Assembly: GCA_900469345.1 (NCBI GenBank)
Contig: UBWZ01000011.1
Coordinates: 1 to 64,000, forward strand
Reading direction: 5' to 3'
DNA length: 64,000 nucleotides
Source: Hyphomicrobiales bacterium
GTDB taxonomy: Bacteria > Pseudomonadota > Alphaproteobacteria > Rhizobiales > Rhizobiaceae
A program made the position numbers and the translations under genes. Every line of letters starts with the position of its first letter. Positions within the stretch are counted from its first letter, which is position 1. The notes beneath the pieces are model-generated. The model saw only the letters and a list, made by a program, of their open reading frames with translations, was not told the origin of the DNA and did not search any database. Of this stretch, positions 1 to 9,056 are shown piece by piece.

Positions 1-160
1 CGATGCGGGACGGGGTCATTTTAGGCACGGGGCGAAAGGGCGGGGACGAAGGCGGACGAAATTCCTGGCAAGTCGTTGAGGGGAATGGTGGAGGGAGCGA
101 GAAATGTGCCCGCCCCGTGGGAGGCTGTTGGAGCAGGCTGCCGGGGGTGCCTTGCGACCC

Positions 161-2179
161 CTACTCGAACTCCAGGATCAGTTCGTCGACGGCAAGGCTC
201 TGGCCGGTGGCGGCCGCAACCCGCTTCACCACGCCCTTCCGCTCGGCCTTCAACACGTTTTCCATCTTCATGGCCTCGACGGTCGCCAGCGTCTGGCCGG
301 CCTCGACCGTATCGCCCGGCCCGACGGCCACCGACGTGATGACGCCCGGCATCGGGCAGAGCAGCATCTTCGACGTATCGGGTGGCAGCTTGGCCGGCAT
401 CAGCCGCGCAAGCTCGGCGATCTGCGGCGTGCGCACGCGGGCAGCGACATCCATGCCGCCAAGGCGCAGCCGGATGACCGAGCCCTGCAGGCCGACCTTG
501 ACGGCCAGGATCTCGCTGCCGACGTGGAAATGCCCCAGGCTGCGCCCCGGCTGCCAGTCCCCGGCAATGGTCAGCCTGTCGCCATCGGAAAAGGCGACGG
601 CACCGCCGTCGGCGCTCGCCTCGATCGTGGCGGCGATCTCGTGTCCGGCAAGCGTCACCACCCAGTCACGCCCGACCTTGCGGGCGTGATTGCCGATCGT
701 GCCGGAAATCGCCGCGGCGCGCTGTTGCAGGATCTGGTTGATGAACAGGGCAATGGCGGCGAGCTCGCGGGCGGAACCGGCATCGGGCTGGACACCGGAA
801 AACCCCTCGGGAAATTCCTCGGCGATATAGGCCGTCGTCAGCCGACCCTCCCGGAACCGCTCTTGCCGCATGACGGTCGACAGGAACGGCAGATTGTGGC
901 CGATGCCGTCCACCTCGAACGCGTCCAGCGCGGCACTCATGGCATCGATGGCCCGCAGCCGCGCCTCGGCGCCCTCGCCGGGCGCATGGGTGCAAAGCTT
1001 GGCGATCATCGGGTCGTAGTACATCGAGATCTCGCCGCCTTCCGAGACGCCGGTATCGTTGCGAACCGTGATGCCGTCGGTACCGGTGCCCTCCGCCGGC
1101 GGGCGGTAGCGGGTCAGCCGGCCGATCGAGGGCAGGAAGCTGCGATAGGGATCCTCGGCATAGAGCCGGCTCTCGATCGCCCAGCCGGTGAGTGTCACGT
1201 CGTCCTGCGAGAACGACAGCGCCTCGCCCGCCGCAACCCGGATCATCTGTTCGACGAGATCGATCCCGGTCACCAGTTCGGTCACCGGATGCTCCACCTG
1301 CAGGCGGGTGTTCATCTCGAGAAAATAGAAGTTGCGGTTGCCGTCGACGATGAACTCGACCGTTCCGGCCGAGAAATAGCCGACCGCTTTGGCAAGCGCC
1401 ACCGCCTGCTCGCCCATCGCGCGACGGGTTTCCGGGTCGAGGAACGGCGAGGGCGCCTCCTCGATGACCTTCTGGTTGCGCCGCTGGATGGAGCATTCCC
1501 GCTCGCCGAGATAGAGCACGGTGCCGTGCTGGTCGCCGAGCACCTGGATCTCGATATGGCGCGGCTGATCGACGAACTTTTCGATGAAGATGCGGTCGTC
1601 GCCGAATGAGTTCCTGGCTTCGTTCTTCGAGGACTGGAACCCCTCGCGGGCCTCCGCGTCGTTCCAGGCGATCCGCATGCCCTTGCCGCCGCCGCCGGCC
1701 GAAGCCTTGATCATCACGGGGTAGCCGATTTCGCCGGAAATCCTGGCCGCCTCGTCCGCATCCTCGATCAGGCCCATATGGCCGGGAACGGTCGAGACGC
1801 CTGCCTCGGCTGCCAGCTTCTTGGAGGTGATCTTGTCGCCCATGGCCTTGATGGCGCCGACCGGCGGACCGATGAAGGTGACACCCGCTTTGTCCAGCGC
1901 CTCGGCAAACAGGGGATTTTCCGACAGGAAGCCGTAGCCGGGATGGACGGCATCGGCCCCGGTCTTGCCGATCGCCTCGAGGATCTTGTCGATGACGATA
2001 TAGGACTGGCTCGACGGCGCCGGGCCGATATGCACCGCCTCGTCGGCCATCCGCACGTGCAGCGCGTCGCGGTCCGCATCGGAATAGACAGCGACGGTCG
2101 CGATGCCCATCTTCCTCGCGGTCTTGATGACCCGGCAGGCGATTTCACCGCGATTGGCAATCAGGATTTTCTTAATCAC
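161..2179 (-). CDS. pccA: Propionyl-CoA carboxylase, biotin-containing alpha subunit
   Basis: This is the biotin-carrying half of the cytoplasmic enzyme that carboxylates propionyl-CoA to methylmalonyl-CoA using ATP and bicarbonate. The 672-residue product opens with the biotin carboxylase N-domain (ILIANRGEIA, residues 5-14). It has the ATP-grasp glycine loop KASAGGGGKGMRI (158-170) and the active-site stretch LEMNTRLQVEHPVT (287-300), and ends in a biotinyl domain with AMKM, where Lys638 would carry biotin. The length is normal for the family. I chose the GTG at 2179 because GGGAGGAG lies 7 bases before it and the family begins at this point; an ATG at 2209 would add ten unsupported residues. 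It is the last gene of the pccB operon. A 3-methylcrotonyl- or acetyl-CoA carboxylase is the alternative, but the pccB partner argues for propionyl-CoA. Confidence 0.95.
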   Translation of the reverse strand: MIKKILIANRGEIACRVIKTARKMGIATVAVYSDADRDALHVRMADEAVHIGPAPSSQSYIVIDKILEAIGKTGADAVHPGYGFLSENPLFAEALDKAGVTFIGPPVGAIKAMGDKITSKKLAAEAGVSTVPGHMGLIEDADEAARISGEIGYPVMIKASAGGGGKGMRIAWNDAEAREGFQSSKNEARNSFGDDRIFIEKFVDQPRHIEIQVLGDQHGTVLYLGERECSIQRRNQKVIEEAPSPFLDPETRRAMGEQAVALAKAVGYFSAGTVEFIVDGNRNFYFLEMNTRLQVEHPVTELVTGIDLVEQMIRVAAGEALSFSQDDVTLTGWAIESRLYAEDPYRSFLPSIGRLTRYRPPAEGTGTDGITVRNDTGVSEGGEISMYYDPMIAKLCTHAPGEGAEARLRAIDAMSAALDAFEVDGIGHNLPFLSTVMRQERFREGRLTTAYIAEEFPEGFSGVQPDAGSARELAAIALFINQILQQRAAAISGTIGNHARKVGRDWVVTLAGHEIAATIEASADGGAVAFSDGDRLTIAGDWQPGRSLGHFHVGSEILAVKVGLQGSVIRLRLGGMDVAARVRTPQIAELARLMPAKLPPDTSKMLLCPMPGVITSVAVGPGDTVEAGQTLATVEAMKMENVLKAERKGVVKRVAAATGQSLAVDELILEFE

Positions 2180-2238
2180 CGGATGTCTCCTCCCGAGACA
2201 GGGTTTCAAGGATCGGAACCAGGACAGACGGAGCCGGC

Positions 2239-2652
2239 CTATTCGGGCTCGGCTCTTTTCACGCCCCTCGCCACGCTCTGCGCGTTCTTGACCTCGCCAA
2301 AAGCGTCCGGAAAATTCTTGCGTGCCAGCGGCACGTTGAGCTTCAGCTTGGCCTGATAGGATTGCGGATCAAATCCCCGCTCGGCCGGCAGAAGCTCCCG
2401 CCCGAACAGGCGACACAGGCGCTCGCCGTCCAGATTGCCGCGCTCGAACGGCTCGGCACCGAAATGCTGCCAGAGAGCCTGCACGAAGCCGATATCGGCA
2501 AGCGCGATGGAGGGATCCATGCTCCTTTGACGCGGCCATGCCGTCAGCGGCGTGACCTTGGAGTTCGCCCGGCGGATGGTGAACTGCCACTGGGTTCCAA
2601 GCAGGCCGAGCGGAAAACCGCGATGCTTGGGCAGTTCCGGTGTTTTCGCCAT
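2239..2652 (-). CDS. Conserved hypothetical protein, paralogue of its upstream neighbour
   Basis: A 137-residue soluble protein of unknown function. It has no signal peptide or membrane segment. It is clearly related to the product of the adjacent gene at 2692-3069: both share KHRGFP near the N-terminus, QFTIRRAN, the strongly conserved HFGAEPFERGNLD, LFGRE, FDPxSY and a final FPxAF. The second half ends in a short charged extension (RGVKRAEPE) that the neighbour lacks. It sits 59 bases upstream of pccA in the same direction and is probably co-transcribed with it, so a role tied to propionyl-CoA carboxylation is possible but unproven. The ribosome site before the ATG is weak, so the start is less certain than the frame. 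Confidence 0.75.
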   Translation of the reverse strand: MAKTPELPKHRGFPLGLLGTQWQFTIRRANSKVTPLTAWPRQRSMDPSIALADIGFVQALWQHFGAEPFERGNLDGERLCRLFGRELLPAERGFDPQSYQAKLKLNVPLARKNFPDAFGEVKNAQSVARGVKRAEPE

Positions 2653-2691
2653 CAGTCCGAAGCCCTGTTGATAATCTGGTCCGCCATGGCG

Positions 2692-3069
2692 CTATACCTC
2701 GAACACGTCTTCGAACGCCTCGGGAAAGCTCTGCCGCGCGACCTTCTCGTTGATCTGCAACAGCGCCTCGTAGGAAAGCGGATCGAAATCCTTGTCGACC
2801 GCCACCACTTCTCGGCCAAACAGCAGGTTCAGCCGGGCTGCATCCAGATTGCCCCGCTCGAACGGCTCGGCCCCGAAATGGTGCCAGAGCGCATGCAGGA
2901 AGGCGGCGTCGATCCGGTGCTCCGCCATGCCGGGGCGCCCGCGGCGCGGCAGCGCCTTGATCGGCGTCACCCCCTTCGGATTGGCGCGCCGGATGGTGAA
3001 CTGCACGCCGGTTCCCGGCATGCCGCCGGGAAAGCCGCGATGCTTCGTCATTTCGGGCAGGTTAGCCAT
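2692..3069 (-). CDS. Conserved hypothetical protein, paralogue of its downstream neighbour
   Basis: A 125-residue soluble protein that I cannot assign to a named family. It shares with the 2239-2652 product the sequence KHRGFP, QFTIRRAN, the core ALWxHFGAEPFERGNLD, LFGRE and FDPxSY, so the pair arose by tandem duplication. The first third contains a basic segment (LPRRGRPG). A GGAG lies 8 bases before the ATG at 3069, which supports this start. The gene lies 12 bases after the YghU-like gene and 39 bases before its paralogue, which fits one operon from pccB to pccA. There are no conserved cysteine or histidine clusters that would suggest a metal site. Confidence 0.78.
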   Translation of the reverse strand: MANLPEMTKHRGFPGGMPGTGVQFTIRRANPKGVTPIKALPRRGRPGMAEHRIDAAFLHALWHHFGAEPFERGNLDAARLNLLFGREVVAVDKDFDPLSYEALLQINEKVARQSFPEAFEDVFEV

Positions 3070-3081
3070 TCGGGATACTCC

Positions 3082-3978
3082 TCACGCGCCGCCAATCTTG
3101 TCCTGCGTCTTCGTGTCGAAGTCGGAGGCATCGTGGCGCTCGTGCAATTGCCCGGCCGCATCACCGGTGACGCGATTGACCATGCATCCGCGCTGAACGG
3201 CCGGACGGGCAGCGATTTCGGCGGTCCAGCGCTGCAGGTGGGTGTAGCTTTCGACCTCCAGGAACGCGCCGGCATTGCCGTAGGCCTGGCCGAGCGCCAG
3301 CTTCCCGTACCACGGCCAGATGGCGATGTCGGCGATGGAATAGCTTGAGCCCGCCATGAACCGGTGATCGGCGAGATGCCGGTCGAGCACGTCGAGCTGG
3401 CGTTTCACCTCCATGGAGAAACGGTCCACCGCGTATTTGATGTGGATCGGCGCATAGGCATAGAAATGCCCGAAGCCGCCGCCGAGATAGGGGGCCGAGG
3501 CCATCTGCCAGAACAGCCAGTTCATGGTCTCGGTGCGGGCCGCGTGCTCGTGCGGCAGGAAGGCGTCGAACTTGTTGGCGAGGTAGAGCAGGATTGCGCC
3601 GGACTCGAACACGCGGGTCGGTTCGGGCGTCGAGTGATCCATCAGCGCCGGGATCTTCGAGTTCGGGTTCACCTCCACGAAGCCCGAGCCGAACTGGTCG
3701 CCGTCGCCGATCTTGATCAGCCAGGCGTCGTATTCGGCGCCGCTATGGCCCGCCGCAAGCAGTTCCTCCAGCATGATCCCGACCTTCTGGCCGTTCGGCG
3801 TCGCCAGCGAATAGAGCTGCAGCGGATGCTTGCCGACCGGCAGGACCTTGTCGTGAGTCGGCCCGGCGATCGGTCGGTTGATGTTGGCGAACTGGCCGCC
3901 ATTGCCCTTGTCCCAGGTCCAGACCTTGGGCAGTTCGTAGCCGGCGGGGAAATTGTCGGCGGGGGATTTCTCGGTCAT
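3082..3978 (-). CDS. yghU: YghU-like glutathione-dependent disulfide-bond oxidoreductase (Nu-class GST)
   Basis: A 298-residue cytosolic glutathione S-transferase-like protein. The N-terminal thioredoxin-fold half is preceded by the extension typical of YghU/YfcG proteins. It contains LYSLATPNGQKV (about residues 55-66), where Thr and Asn bind glutathione instead of a catalytic Tyr or Cys, and later NPNSKIPAL and ESGAILLYLA. The helical C-domain carries GSSYSIADIAIWPWYG. Members of this class reduce disulfides and peroxides with two glutathiones. A clear AAGGA lies 8 bases before the ATG. It lies between pccB and the two hypothetical genes; a link to the carboxylase is not obvious from its chemistry. 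A 129-base gap with a palindromic repeat separates it from pccB. Confidence 0.9.
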   Translation of the reverse strand: MTEKSPADNFPAGYELPKVWTWDKGNGGQFANINRPIAGPTHDKVLPVGKHPLQLYSLATPNGQKVGIMLEELLAAGHSGAEYDAWLIKIGDGDQFGSGFVEVNPNSKIPALMDHSTPEPTRVFESGAILLYLANKFDAFLPHEHAARTETMNWLFWQMASAPYLGGGFGHFYAYAPIHIKYAVDRFSMEVKRQLDVLDRHLADHRFMAGSSYSIADIAIWPWYGKLALGQAYGNAGAFLEVESYTHLQRWTAEIAARPAVQRGCMVNRVTGDAAGQLHERHDASDFDTKTQDKIGGA

Positions 3979-4013
3979 GACATAGGTCCTTGTCGTTCGT
4001 TTTGCGCCACCAG

Positions 4014-4092
4014 CCCCGGGCTGGACCCAGGGATCGTTGCGGCACCCGATGACGGGAGATCGTGGCTGTGGATCCCCGGGTCAAGCCCGGGG
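4014..4092. repeat. Intergenic inverted repeat (palindromic element)
   Basis: Two 22-base arms at 4014-4035 and 4071-4092 are inverted copies matching at 20 of 22 positions around a 35-base spacer. The arms consist mostly of CCCGGG and GATC blocks. The element fills most of the gap between pccB and the YghU-like gene. It resembles the short GC-rich palindromes scattered between genes in rhizobia. As RNA it would form a strong stem-loop, which could lower or process transcription downstream of pccB. Confidence 0.75.
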
Positions 4093-4107
4093 AATGTGAA
4101 CTTCAAT

Positions 4108-5640
4108 TCAAAGCGGGATCGTATCGTGCTTCTTCCAGTGCGTCGTCACCTGCTTGCCGCGCAACGAGGCGAAGGCGCGCGCGATGCGGCGGCGCGAGGA
4201 ATGCGGCAGGATCACCTCGTCGATGAAGCCGCGCTCGGCCGCCACGAAGGGGTTGGCGAAGCGCTCCTCGTATTGCCGGGTCCGCTCGGCGATCTTTTGC
4301 GGGTCGTCAAGCTCGGACCGGTAGAGGATCTCGGCCGCGCCCTTGGCGCCCATCACCGCGATCTCGGCCGTCGGCCAGGCATAGTTGATGTCGGCGCCGA
4401 TGTGCTTGGACGCCATCACGTCATAGGCGCCGCCATAGGCCTTGCGGGTGATCAGCGTCACCATCGGCACGGTCGCCTCCGAATAGGCAAACAGCAGCTT
4501 GGCGCCATGCTTGATGACGCCGCCGAACTCCTGGGCGGTGCCGGGCAGGAACCCGGGCACGTCGACCAGGGTGAGGATCGGGATCGAGAAGGCATCGCAA
4601 AAGCGCACGAAGCGCGCCGCCTTGCGCGAGGAATCGATGTCGAGGCAGCCGGCCAGCACCATCGGCTGGTTGGCGACGACGCCGATCGTCTGGCCCTCGA
4701 TGCGGATGAAGCCGGTAATGATGTTCTTGGCAAAGGCTTCCTGGATCTCGAAGAAGTCGCCTTCGTCGGCCAGCGCCGTGATCAGCTCCTTCATGTCGTA
4801 GGGCTTGGCCGCACTGTCCGGGATCAGCGTGTCGAGCCGCATCTCGATCCGATCGGGATCGTCATGGAAGGGCCGCGTCGGCGGCTTCTCGCGGTTGTTC
4901 AGCGGCAGGAAGTCGAACAGCTGGCGGACCGCCTCCAGCGCCTCGATGTCGTTCTCGAAGGCCGCATCGGCGACCGAGGACTTCTGCGTATGGGTGCGGG
5001 CACCGCCGAGCTCCTCGGCGCTGACGATCTCGTTGGTGACCGTCTTCACCACGTCCGGGCCGGTGACGAACATGTAGGAGGTGTCGCGCACCATGAAGAT
5101 GAAGTCGGTCATGGCGGGCGAATAGACCGCGCCGCCGGCGCACGGGCCCATGATCACGGAAATCTGCGGGACAACGCCCGAGGCCTCCGCATTGCGGCGG
5201 AACACTTCGGCATAGCCGCCGAGCGACGCGACCCCTTCCTGGATGCGGGCGCCGCCCGAATCGTTGAGGCCGATCACCGGCGCACCGACGCGCACCGCCA
5301 TGTCCATGATCTTGCAGATCTTCTGCGCATGGGTCTCGGACAGCGAGCCGCCGAAGACGGTGAAATCCTGTGAGAACACGTAGACTTGCCGGCCGTTGAT
5401 GGTGCCCCAGCCGGTCACGACGCCGTCGCCGGCGATCGTCTGCTCCGCCATGTCGAAATCGGTGCTGCGGTGGGTGACATACATGTCGAATTCTTCGAAC
5501 GAGCCCTCGTCCAGAAGCACGTCGATCCGCTCGCGTGCCGTCAGCTTGCCCTTGGCATGCTGCGCATCGATCCGCTTCACCCCGCCGCCAAGCCTTGCTT
5601 CGGCCCGTCGCTTTTCGACTTCAACCAGCACGTCGCGCAT
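4108..5640 (-). CDS. pccB: Propionyl-CoA carboxylase, carboxyltransferase beta subunit
   Basis: This subunit transfers the carboxyl group from biotin to propionyl-CoA. The 510-residue product has the two crotonase-like carboxyltransferase halves. The first holds [14 protein letters not shown] and [12 protein letters not shown] (about residues 120-180); the second holds [18 protein letters not shown] and [14 protein letters not shown] (about 370-440). The length and motifs match PccB better than the AccD or methylcrotonyl beta subunits. A strong AAGGAGG lies 4 bases before the ATG at 5640. It is the first gene of the operon leading to pccA, so the promoter should lie in 5641-5762. Propionyl-CoA arises from odd-chain fatty acids, some amino acids and polyhydroxyalkanoate turnover. 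Confidence 0.96.
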   Translation of the reverse strand: MRDVLVEVEKRRAEARLGGGVKRIDAQHAKGKLTARERIDVLLDEGSFEEFDMYVTHRSTDFDMAEQTIAGDGVVTGWGTINGRQVYVFSQDFTVFGGSLSETHAQKICKIMDMAVRVGAPVIGLNDSGGARIQEGVASLGGYAEVFRRNAEASGVVPQISVIMGPCAGGAVYSPAMTDFIFMVRDTSYMFVTGPDVVKTVTNEIVSAEELGGARTHTQKSSVADAAFENDIEALEAVRQLFDFLPLNNREKPPTRPFHDDPDRIEMRLDTLIPDSAAKPYDMKELITALADEGDFFEIQEAFAKNIITGFIRIEGQTIGVVANQPMVLAGCLDIDSSRKAARFVRFCDAFSIPILTLVDVPGFLPGTAQEFGGVIKHGAKLLFAYSEATVPMVTLITRKAYGGAYDVMASKHIGADINYAWPTAEIAVMGAKGAAEILYRSELDDPQKIAERTRQYEERFANPFVAAERGFIDEVILPHSSRRRIARAFASLRGKQVTTHWKKHDTIPL

Positions 5641-5762
5641 GGATCCTCCTTAACCGCCAACTGCTTGTGTAACCCGTCTTCCGGATCACGCAAGCCGTTC
5701 CGGCAGGCGGGCGGCGCGATTTGGACCAATTGCCTAGACGAACTGTGTCCCGCAGGGCCGTC

Positions 5763-6467
5763 TCAGGCGGCGTGCACCAGGCGGCTCGAGATCGGCTTCG
5801 TGCCGCGCAGCGGCGCCCGGCGGATCATCTCGAGCGCGAAGGCGCGGGCGTTGCGGCGTGCCTTGTCGAGATTGGTGATGCGGCTCTCGTCGAGCGTGTA
5901 GAGCGTGCCGCCGAGGTCGAATATGTCGCGAAAGGCGGCCCGCTCGATGATCGGCGTGTCGAGCACCTCGACCCGGCGTTCGGAAAGCAGCATCTTGACG
6001 GCCAGAAGCGCGCGTGTCGTCACCATGGAATTGACGCGGGTGAGGACGACCGAGTGCGGCACCTTGATGCCCCCCTTGTCTTCGAGGAAGCGCAGCAGTT
6101 CCAGAACGTTGGCCCCGCCCTGGGCATCCATGGCGCAGCCCTGGATCGGGATCAGCACATGATCCGACAGGCCGATTGCCTTGGCGAGAAGCGGGCTCTG
6201 GGCGCCGGGCAGGTCGACCACGAAGTAGTCGGTCTTGTAGAGGTTGTCGGCAATGTGCCGGTCGATCGACGCCTGGGTCACGTAGGAGATGACCTTCAGC
6301 CGCTCATCTGCGGGCGACAGCTGGTGCCAGCGGGAAATCCAGCGCTGCGGGTCGGCATCGAGGATCGTCACGCGGTAGCCCTGCTGGGCGAGTTCGGTGG
6401 CAAGCAGCAGCACGGCTGTGGTCTTGCCGGCGCCGCCCTTGGTGTTGGCGAAAGTGATGACTGGCAT
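5763..6467 (-). CDS. ParA-family ATPase encoded next to the chemosensory operon
   Basis: A 234-residue ParA/MinD-type ATPase. The deviant Walker A motif KGGAGKTT spans residues 10-17 with the signature Lys10 and Lys15; DADPQRW follows at about 38-44 and VVDLPG is the Walker B region. The DADPQRWxxRW segment recalls VirC1-type ParA proteins, which position cargo rather than segregate plasmids. No parB or parS-like array lies nearby, so it is an orphan ParA. It begins 111 bases after the cheB stop on the same strand. In several bacteria ParA relatives encoded in che clusters (ParC, PpfA) localise receptor arrays, and the same job is a reasonable inference here. The ribosome site is weak. A chromosome-partition role is less likely without a partner. 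Confidence 0.85.
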   Translation of the reverse strand: MPVITFANTKGGAGKTTAVLLLATELAQQGYRVTILDADPQRWISRWHQLSPADERLKVISYVTQASIDRHIADNLYKTDYFVVDLPGAQSPLLAKAIGLSDHVLIPIQGCAMDAQGGANVLELLRFLEDKGGIKVPHSVVLTRVNSMVTTRALLAVKMLLSERRVEVLDTPIIERAAFRDIFDLGGTLYTLDESRITNLDKARRNARAFALEMIRRAPLRGTKPISSRLVHAA

Positions 6468-6542
6468 CTGCGGATCTTTTCGACTGCGAGCCCACGCTCT
6501 GGCACCGCACCCTCATGATGCTCGCCTCCATCTTTGCCGGAC

Positions 6543-6550
6543 ATGGTTAA
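6543..6550 (-). promoter_or_regulatory. Candidate CtrA half-site upstream of the ParA-like gene
   Basis: On the minus strand the sequence reads TTAACCAT, which matches the CtrA half-site recognised in alphaproteobacteria. It lies 76 bases before the start codon at 6467. Such an octamer is expected about once by chance in a window of this size, so this is only a candidate for cell-cycle control of the ParA-like gene. Confidence 0.25.
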
Positions 6551-6578
6551 GAAAGGGCAAAGACCGGACTGCGAAAAC

Positions 6579-7661
6579 CTAACGGCGACGATCTGCAGCG
6601 AGGATCTCCCGGGCAATCTGCTCCAGCGGAACGACCCTGTCGACACCCCCGTGGGCGATCGCTTCCTTGGGCATTCCGAAGACCACGGAGGTCGCCTCGT
6701 CCTGCGCCACGGTGAAGGCGCCGGCCTGGTGCATCTCGTTCATGCCGCGGGCGCCGTCGTCACCCATGCCGGTCATGATGACGCCCATGGCGTTGGAGCC
6801 GGCCGAGCGCGCGGCGGAGCGGAACAGCACGTCGACCGAGGGACGATGCCGGCTGACAAGCGGTCCTGCCCGGACCGAAACCTCGTAGCGGGCGCCCTTG
6901 CGCTCGAGCAGGAGATGCTTGTCTCCGGGGGCGATCAGCACGTGACCGCGCAGCACCGGGTCGCCGTCGGCTGCTTCCTTGACCTCCACCTCGCACAGCG
7001 TGTTCAGTCGCTTGGCAAAGGCCGCGGTGAATTTTTCCGGCATGTGCTGGACGATGACGATGCCCGGCGAATTGGCCGGCAGCGCCTCGAGCAGTTCGCG
7101 CAGCGCCTCGGTGCCGCCGGTGGATGCGCCAACGCAGACAACCATTTCCGTGGTTTTTGCCATGGCGCCGATCTTGGGCGGCGGAAGCACCGCATCGGCG
7201 GTGAGCTTTGCGGACGTGCCGCGCTCCGTGGTGCGGCCGATCCGCATCTTGGAGATCTGCGCCCGGGCGGCCGCCTTGACGACGCTGCGGATCCGGTCAC
7301 CGCTTTCGGCCAGATGGTCGGCAGCGGCGATCTTCGGCTTGAGGATGACGTCGACGGCGCCGGCTTCGAGCGCCTGCATCAGCGTTTCCGAACCGGCTTC
7401 GGTCAGCGACGAACACATCACCACCGGAATGGGATGCTGGGCCATCAGTTTGCGCAGGAAGGTGATGCCGTCCATCTGCGGCATCTCGACATCGAGCGTG
7501 ATGACGTCGGGTATCTCCTCGCGGATCTTGCGCGCCGCCATGAAGGGGTCGTTGGCGACCCCCATGACTTCGATTTCCGGATCGGCGGACAGCACGCTCG
7601 AAAGCGTCTGCCGGACGCTGGCGGAGTCGTCGACGATAAGGACACGGATCTTGCCGGGCAT
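6579..7661 (-). CDS. cheB: Chemotaxis response regulator protein-glutamate methylesterase CheB
   Basis: CheB removes methyl groups from receptor glutamates and deamidates glutamines, which resets receptor sensitivity. The 360-residue product has an N-terminal receiver domain with Asp11-Asp12 and phospho-acceptor Asp57 ([11 protein letters not shown]). A linker and the esterase domain follow, with the catalytic serine in [10 protein letters not shown], the histidine in VQHMPEKF and the aspartate in [11 protein letters not shown]. All catalytic parts are present. The ATG at 7661 lies only 4 bases beyond the cheR stop and matches the family start; the longer upstream reading frame runs through cheR out of frame. 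The gene closes the run cheW-cheR-cheB, and the methylation cycle is complete although no cheD is present. Confidence 0.96.
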   Translation of the reverse strand: MPGKIRVLIVDDSASVRQTLSSVLSADPEIEVMGVANDPFMAARKIREEIPDVITLDVEMPQMDGITFLRKLMAQHPIPVVMCSSLTEAGSETLMQALEAGAVDVILKPKIAAADHLAESGDRIRSVVKAAARAQISKMRIGRTTERGTSAKLTADAVLPPPKIGAMAKTTEMVVCVGASTGGTEALRELLEALPANSPGIVIVQHMPEKFTAAFAKRLNTLCEVEVKEAADGDPVLRGHVLIAPGDKHLLLERKGARYEVSVRAGPLVSRHRPSVDVLFRSAARSAGSNAMGVIMTGMGDDGARGMNEMHQAGAFTVAQDEATSVVFGMPKEAIAHGGVDRVVPLEQIAREILAADRRR

Positions 7662-7665
7662 TTTT

Positions 7666-8529
7666 TTACATCCGTTGGAACACAGTGTTTGCCACCTGCC
7701 GGATCGGAAGATCAAAGCCGGTGACGGTTTCGGAGTGGCCGATGAACAGGTACCCGCCCGGCAGGAGGCAGTTGCAGAGGTGCGAGAGCACATGCTGCTG
7801 TGTCGGCTTGTCGAAGTATATGAGAACATTTCGGCAAAAGATGATGTGCATCGCATCGCCGACCGGATATTTGTCGTCCATCAGGTTGAGGCGGGCAAAG
7901 CCGACCTTGCTTCGCAGCTTGGCGCTGACCCGCATCTCCTGCCGGCGGGGATCCGCCGGTCGCATCACGTATTTGCGCATCAATTCCGCCGGCACCGGCG
8001 CCAAAAGCTCGCTTGCATAGATGCCGCGCTGCGCTTTTTGCAGCACGTCGGTCGAAAGGTCCGTCGCGAGAATGAAGTAATCGCGCTCCGGCGCGGATGT
8101 CGCGAAAAATTCGTTCAGCACCATGGCCATCGTATAGGGCTCGGCGCCGGTGGAGCAGGCCGAGCTCCAGCTGCGGATGCGGCGATCGGGGTAGGTCTTC
8201 AGGATGTCGGGCAGGGCCGTCTTCACCAGATAGTCGAAATGCTTCGGTTCACGAAAGAAGTCGGTCTTGTTGGTCGTCACCGCGTCGATCAGGTAGACGG
8301 TCTCGCTGGCGAGCCCGTCATGCTTGAACAGATAGTCGCAGTAGCCGTCGAAGCTGCTCATCCCCGTTGCCCGAAGCCGGCGGCGCAGGCGGCCCTCCAG
8401 CATCGTCATCTTGTTCAGCGGCATCTTGATGCCGCTGTAGTCGTAAATGAACTTCGACAGCAGATCGAAATTGCGCTTGCTCAGCCGGTCGTCCAGCGAC
8501 TGGCTCCTTGCTGCCATATCCAATGCCAC
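7666..8529 (-). CDS. cheR: Chemotaxis protein methyltransferase CheR
   Basis: CheR methylates receptor glutamates using S-adenosylmethionine. The 287-residue product has the helical N-domain ([11 protein letters not shown], then GRLRRRLR) and the Rossmann methyltransferase domain with [19 protein letters not shown], and the [13 protein letters not shown] block near the C-terminus. I place the start at the GTG at 8529: AAGGAG lies 9 bases before it. A GTG at 8547 lies upstream of that ribosome site and an ATG at 8517 is too far from it. No TPR or pentapeptide-binding insertion is visible, and the receptors of this cluster lack the NWETF-type tail, so docking may be direct. It is 4 bases from cheB and 35 from cheW. 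Confidence 0.94.
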   Translation of the reverse strand: MALDMAARSQSLDDRLSKRNFDLLSKFIYDYSGIKMPLNKMTMLEGRLRRRLRATGMSSFDGYCDYLFKHDGLASETVYLIDAVTTNKTDFFREPKHFDYLVKTALPDILKTYPDRRIRSWSSACSTGAEPYTMAMVLNEFFATSAPERDYFILATDLSTDVLQKAQRGIYASELLAPVPAELMRKYVMRPADPRRQEMRVSAKLRSKVGFARLNLMDDKYPVGDAMHIIFCRNVLIYFDKPTQQHVLSHLCNCLLPGGYLFIGHSETVTGFDLPIRQVANTVFQRM

Positions 8530-8564
8530 TGCGGTATGCTCCTTCACGCTATGCTATGGGTTGG

Positions 8565-9056
8565 TCAGGCAACGGCCGAGGCCGGCCCGACATTGGCGAG
8601 AGCGGAGCCGGAATCGGAAAACAGCCGGGCGAGATCGATGATCACCACGAAGCCGGCTTCCCGCCGCACCACGCCGGCGATGTAGTCGGAGCGCCAGCGG
8701 ATGCCGATGTCCGGCGCGTTCTCGATCTGCTCCTGGCGGAAGGGCACGACCTCGAAGACGCGGTCGGCGACGAGGCCGAGCGCCAGCACCCGGTCGGCCA
8801 CCGGCACGTCGAGGACCAGGATGCGCGTATGCGCGGTCTTGACGGTGCGCGACATGCCGAGGCGCAGCCTCAGGTCGATCACCGGCACGCCCTGTCCGCG
8901 CACGTCGCGCAGGCCGAGAAGGTAGTCCGGGCCGTGCGGTATCCGGAACGGATCTTCATGGTCGAGGATTTCCCGCACCACCGAGACCGGGACCGCGAAG
9001 ATCTCGTCTCCGAGGCTGAAGGTCACGAACTGGGATTCGGGGGATGCGGCTGCCAT
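8565..9056 (-). CDS. cheW: Chemotaxis coupling protein CheW
   Basis: CheW links receptors to the CheA kinase in the array. The 163-residue product is a single CheW domain, beginning FVTFSLGDEIFAVPVSVVREIL and including the conserved LGLRDVRGQGVPVIDLRLRLG block (about residues 46-67). It is one of two CheW proteins in the cluster; the other, at 14848-15357, is clearly different in sequence, so the two may serve different receptors. The ATG overlaps the stop codon of the preceding receptor by one base (TAATG), which suggests translational coupling to that receptor. It continues into cheR and cheB. Confidence 0.95.
   Translation of the reverse strand: MAAASPESQFVTFSLGDEIFAVPVSVVREILDHEDPFRIPHGPDYLLGLRDVRGQGVPVIDLRLRLGMSRTVKTAHTRILVLDVPVADRVLALGLVADRVFEVVPFRQEQIENAPDIGIRWRSDYIAGVVRREAGFVVIIDLARLFSDSGSALANVGPASAVA

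Noticed and set aside
104..1609. A 501-codon open frame on the plus strand opposite pccA
   Set aside because: It is an antisense shadow of the high-GC pccA gene; its translation is rich in Arg, Gly, Asp and His without any domain, while pccA has all family motifs.
5763..6467. Possible plasmid-type partition locus
   Set aside because: There is no parB, no centromere-like repeats and no replication gene nearby, so the ParA protein is better seen as an orphan positioning ATPase.
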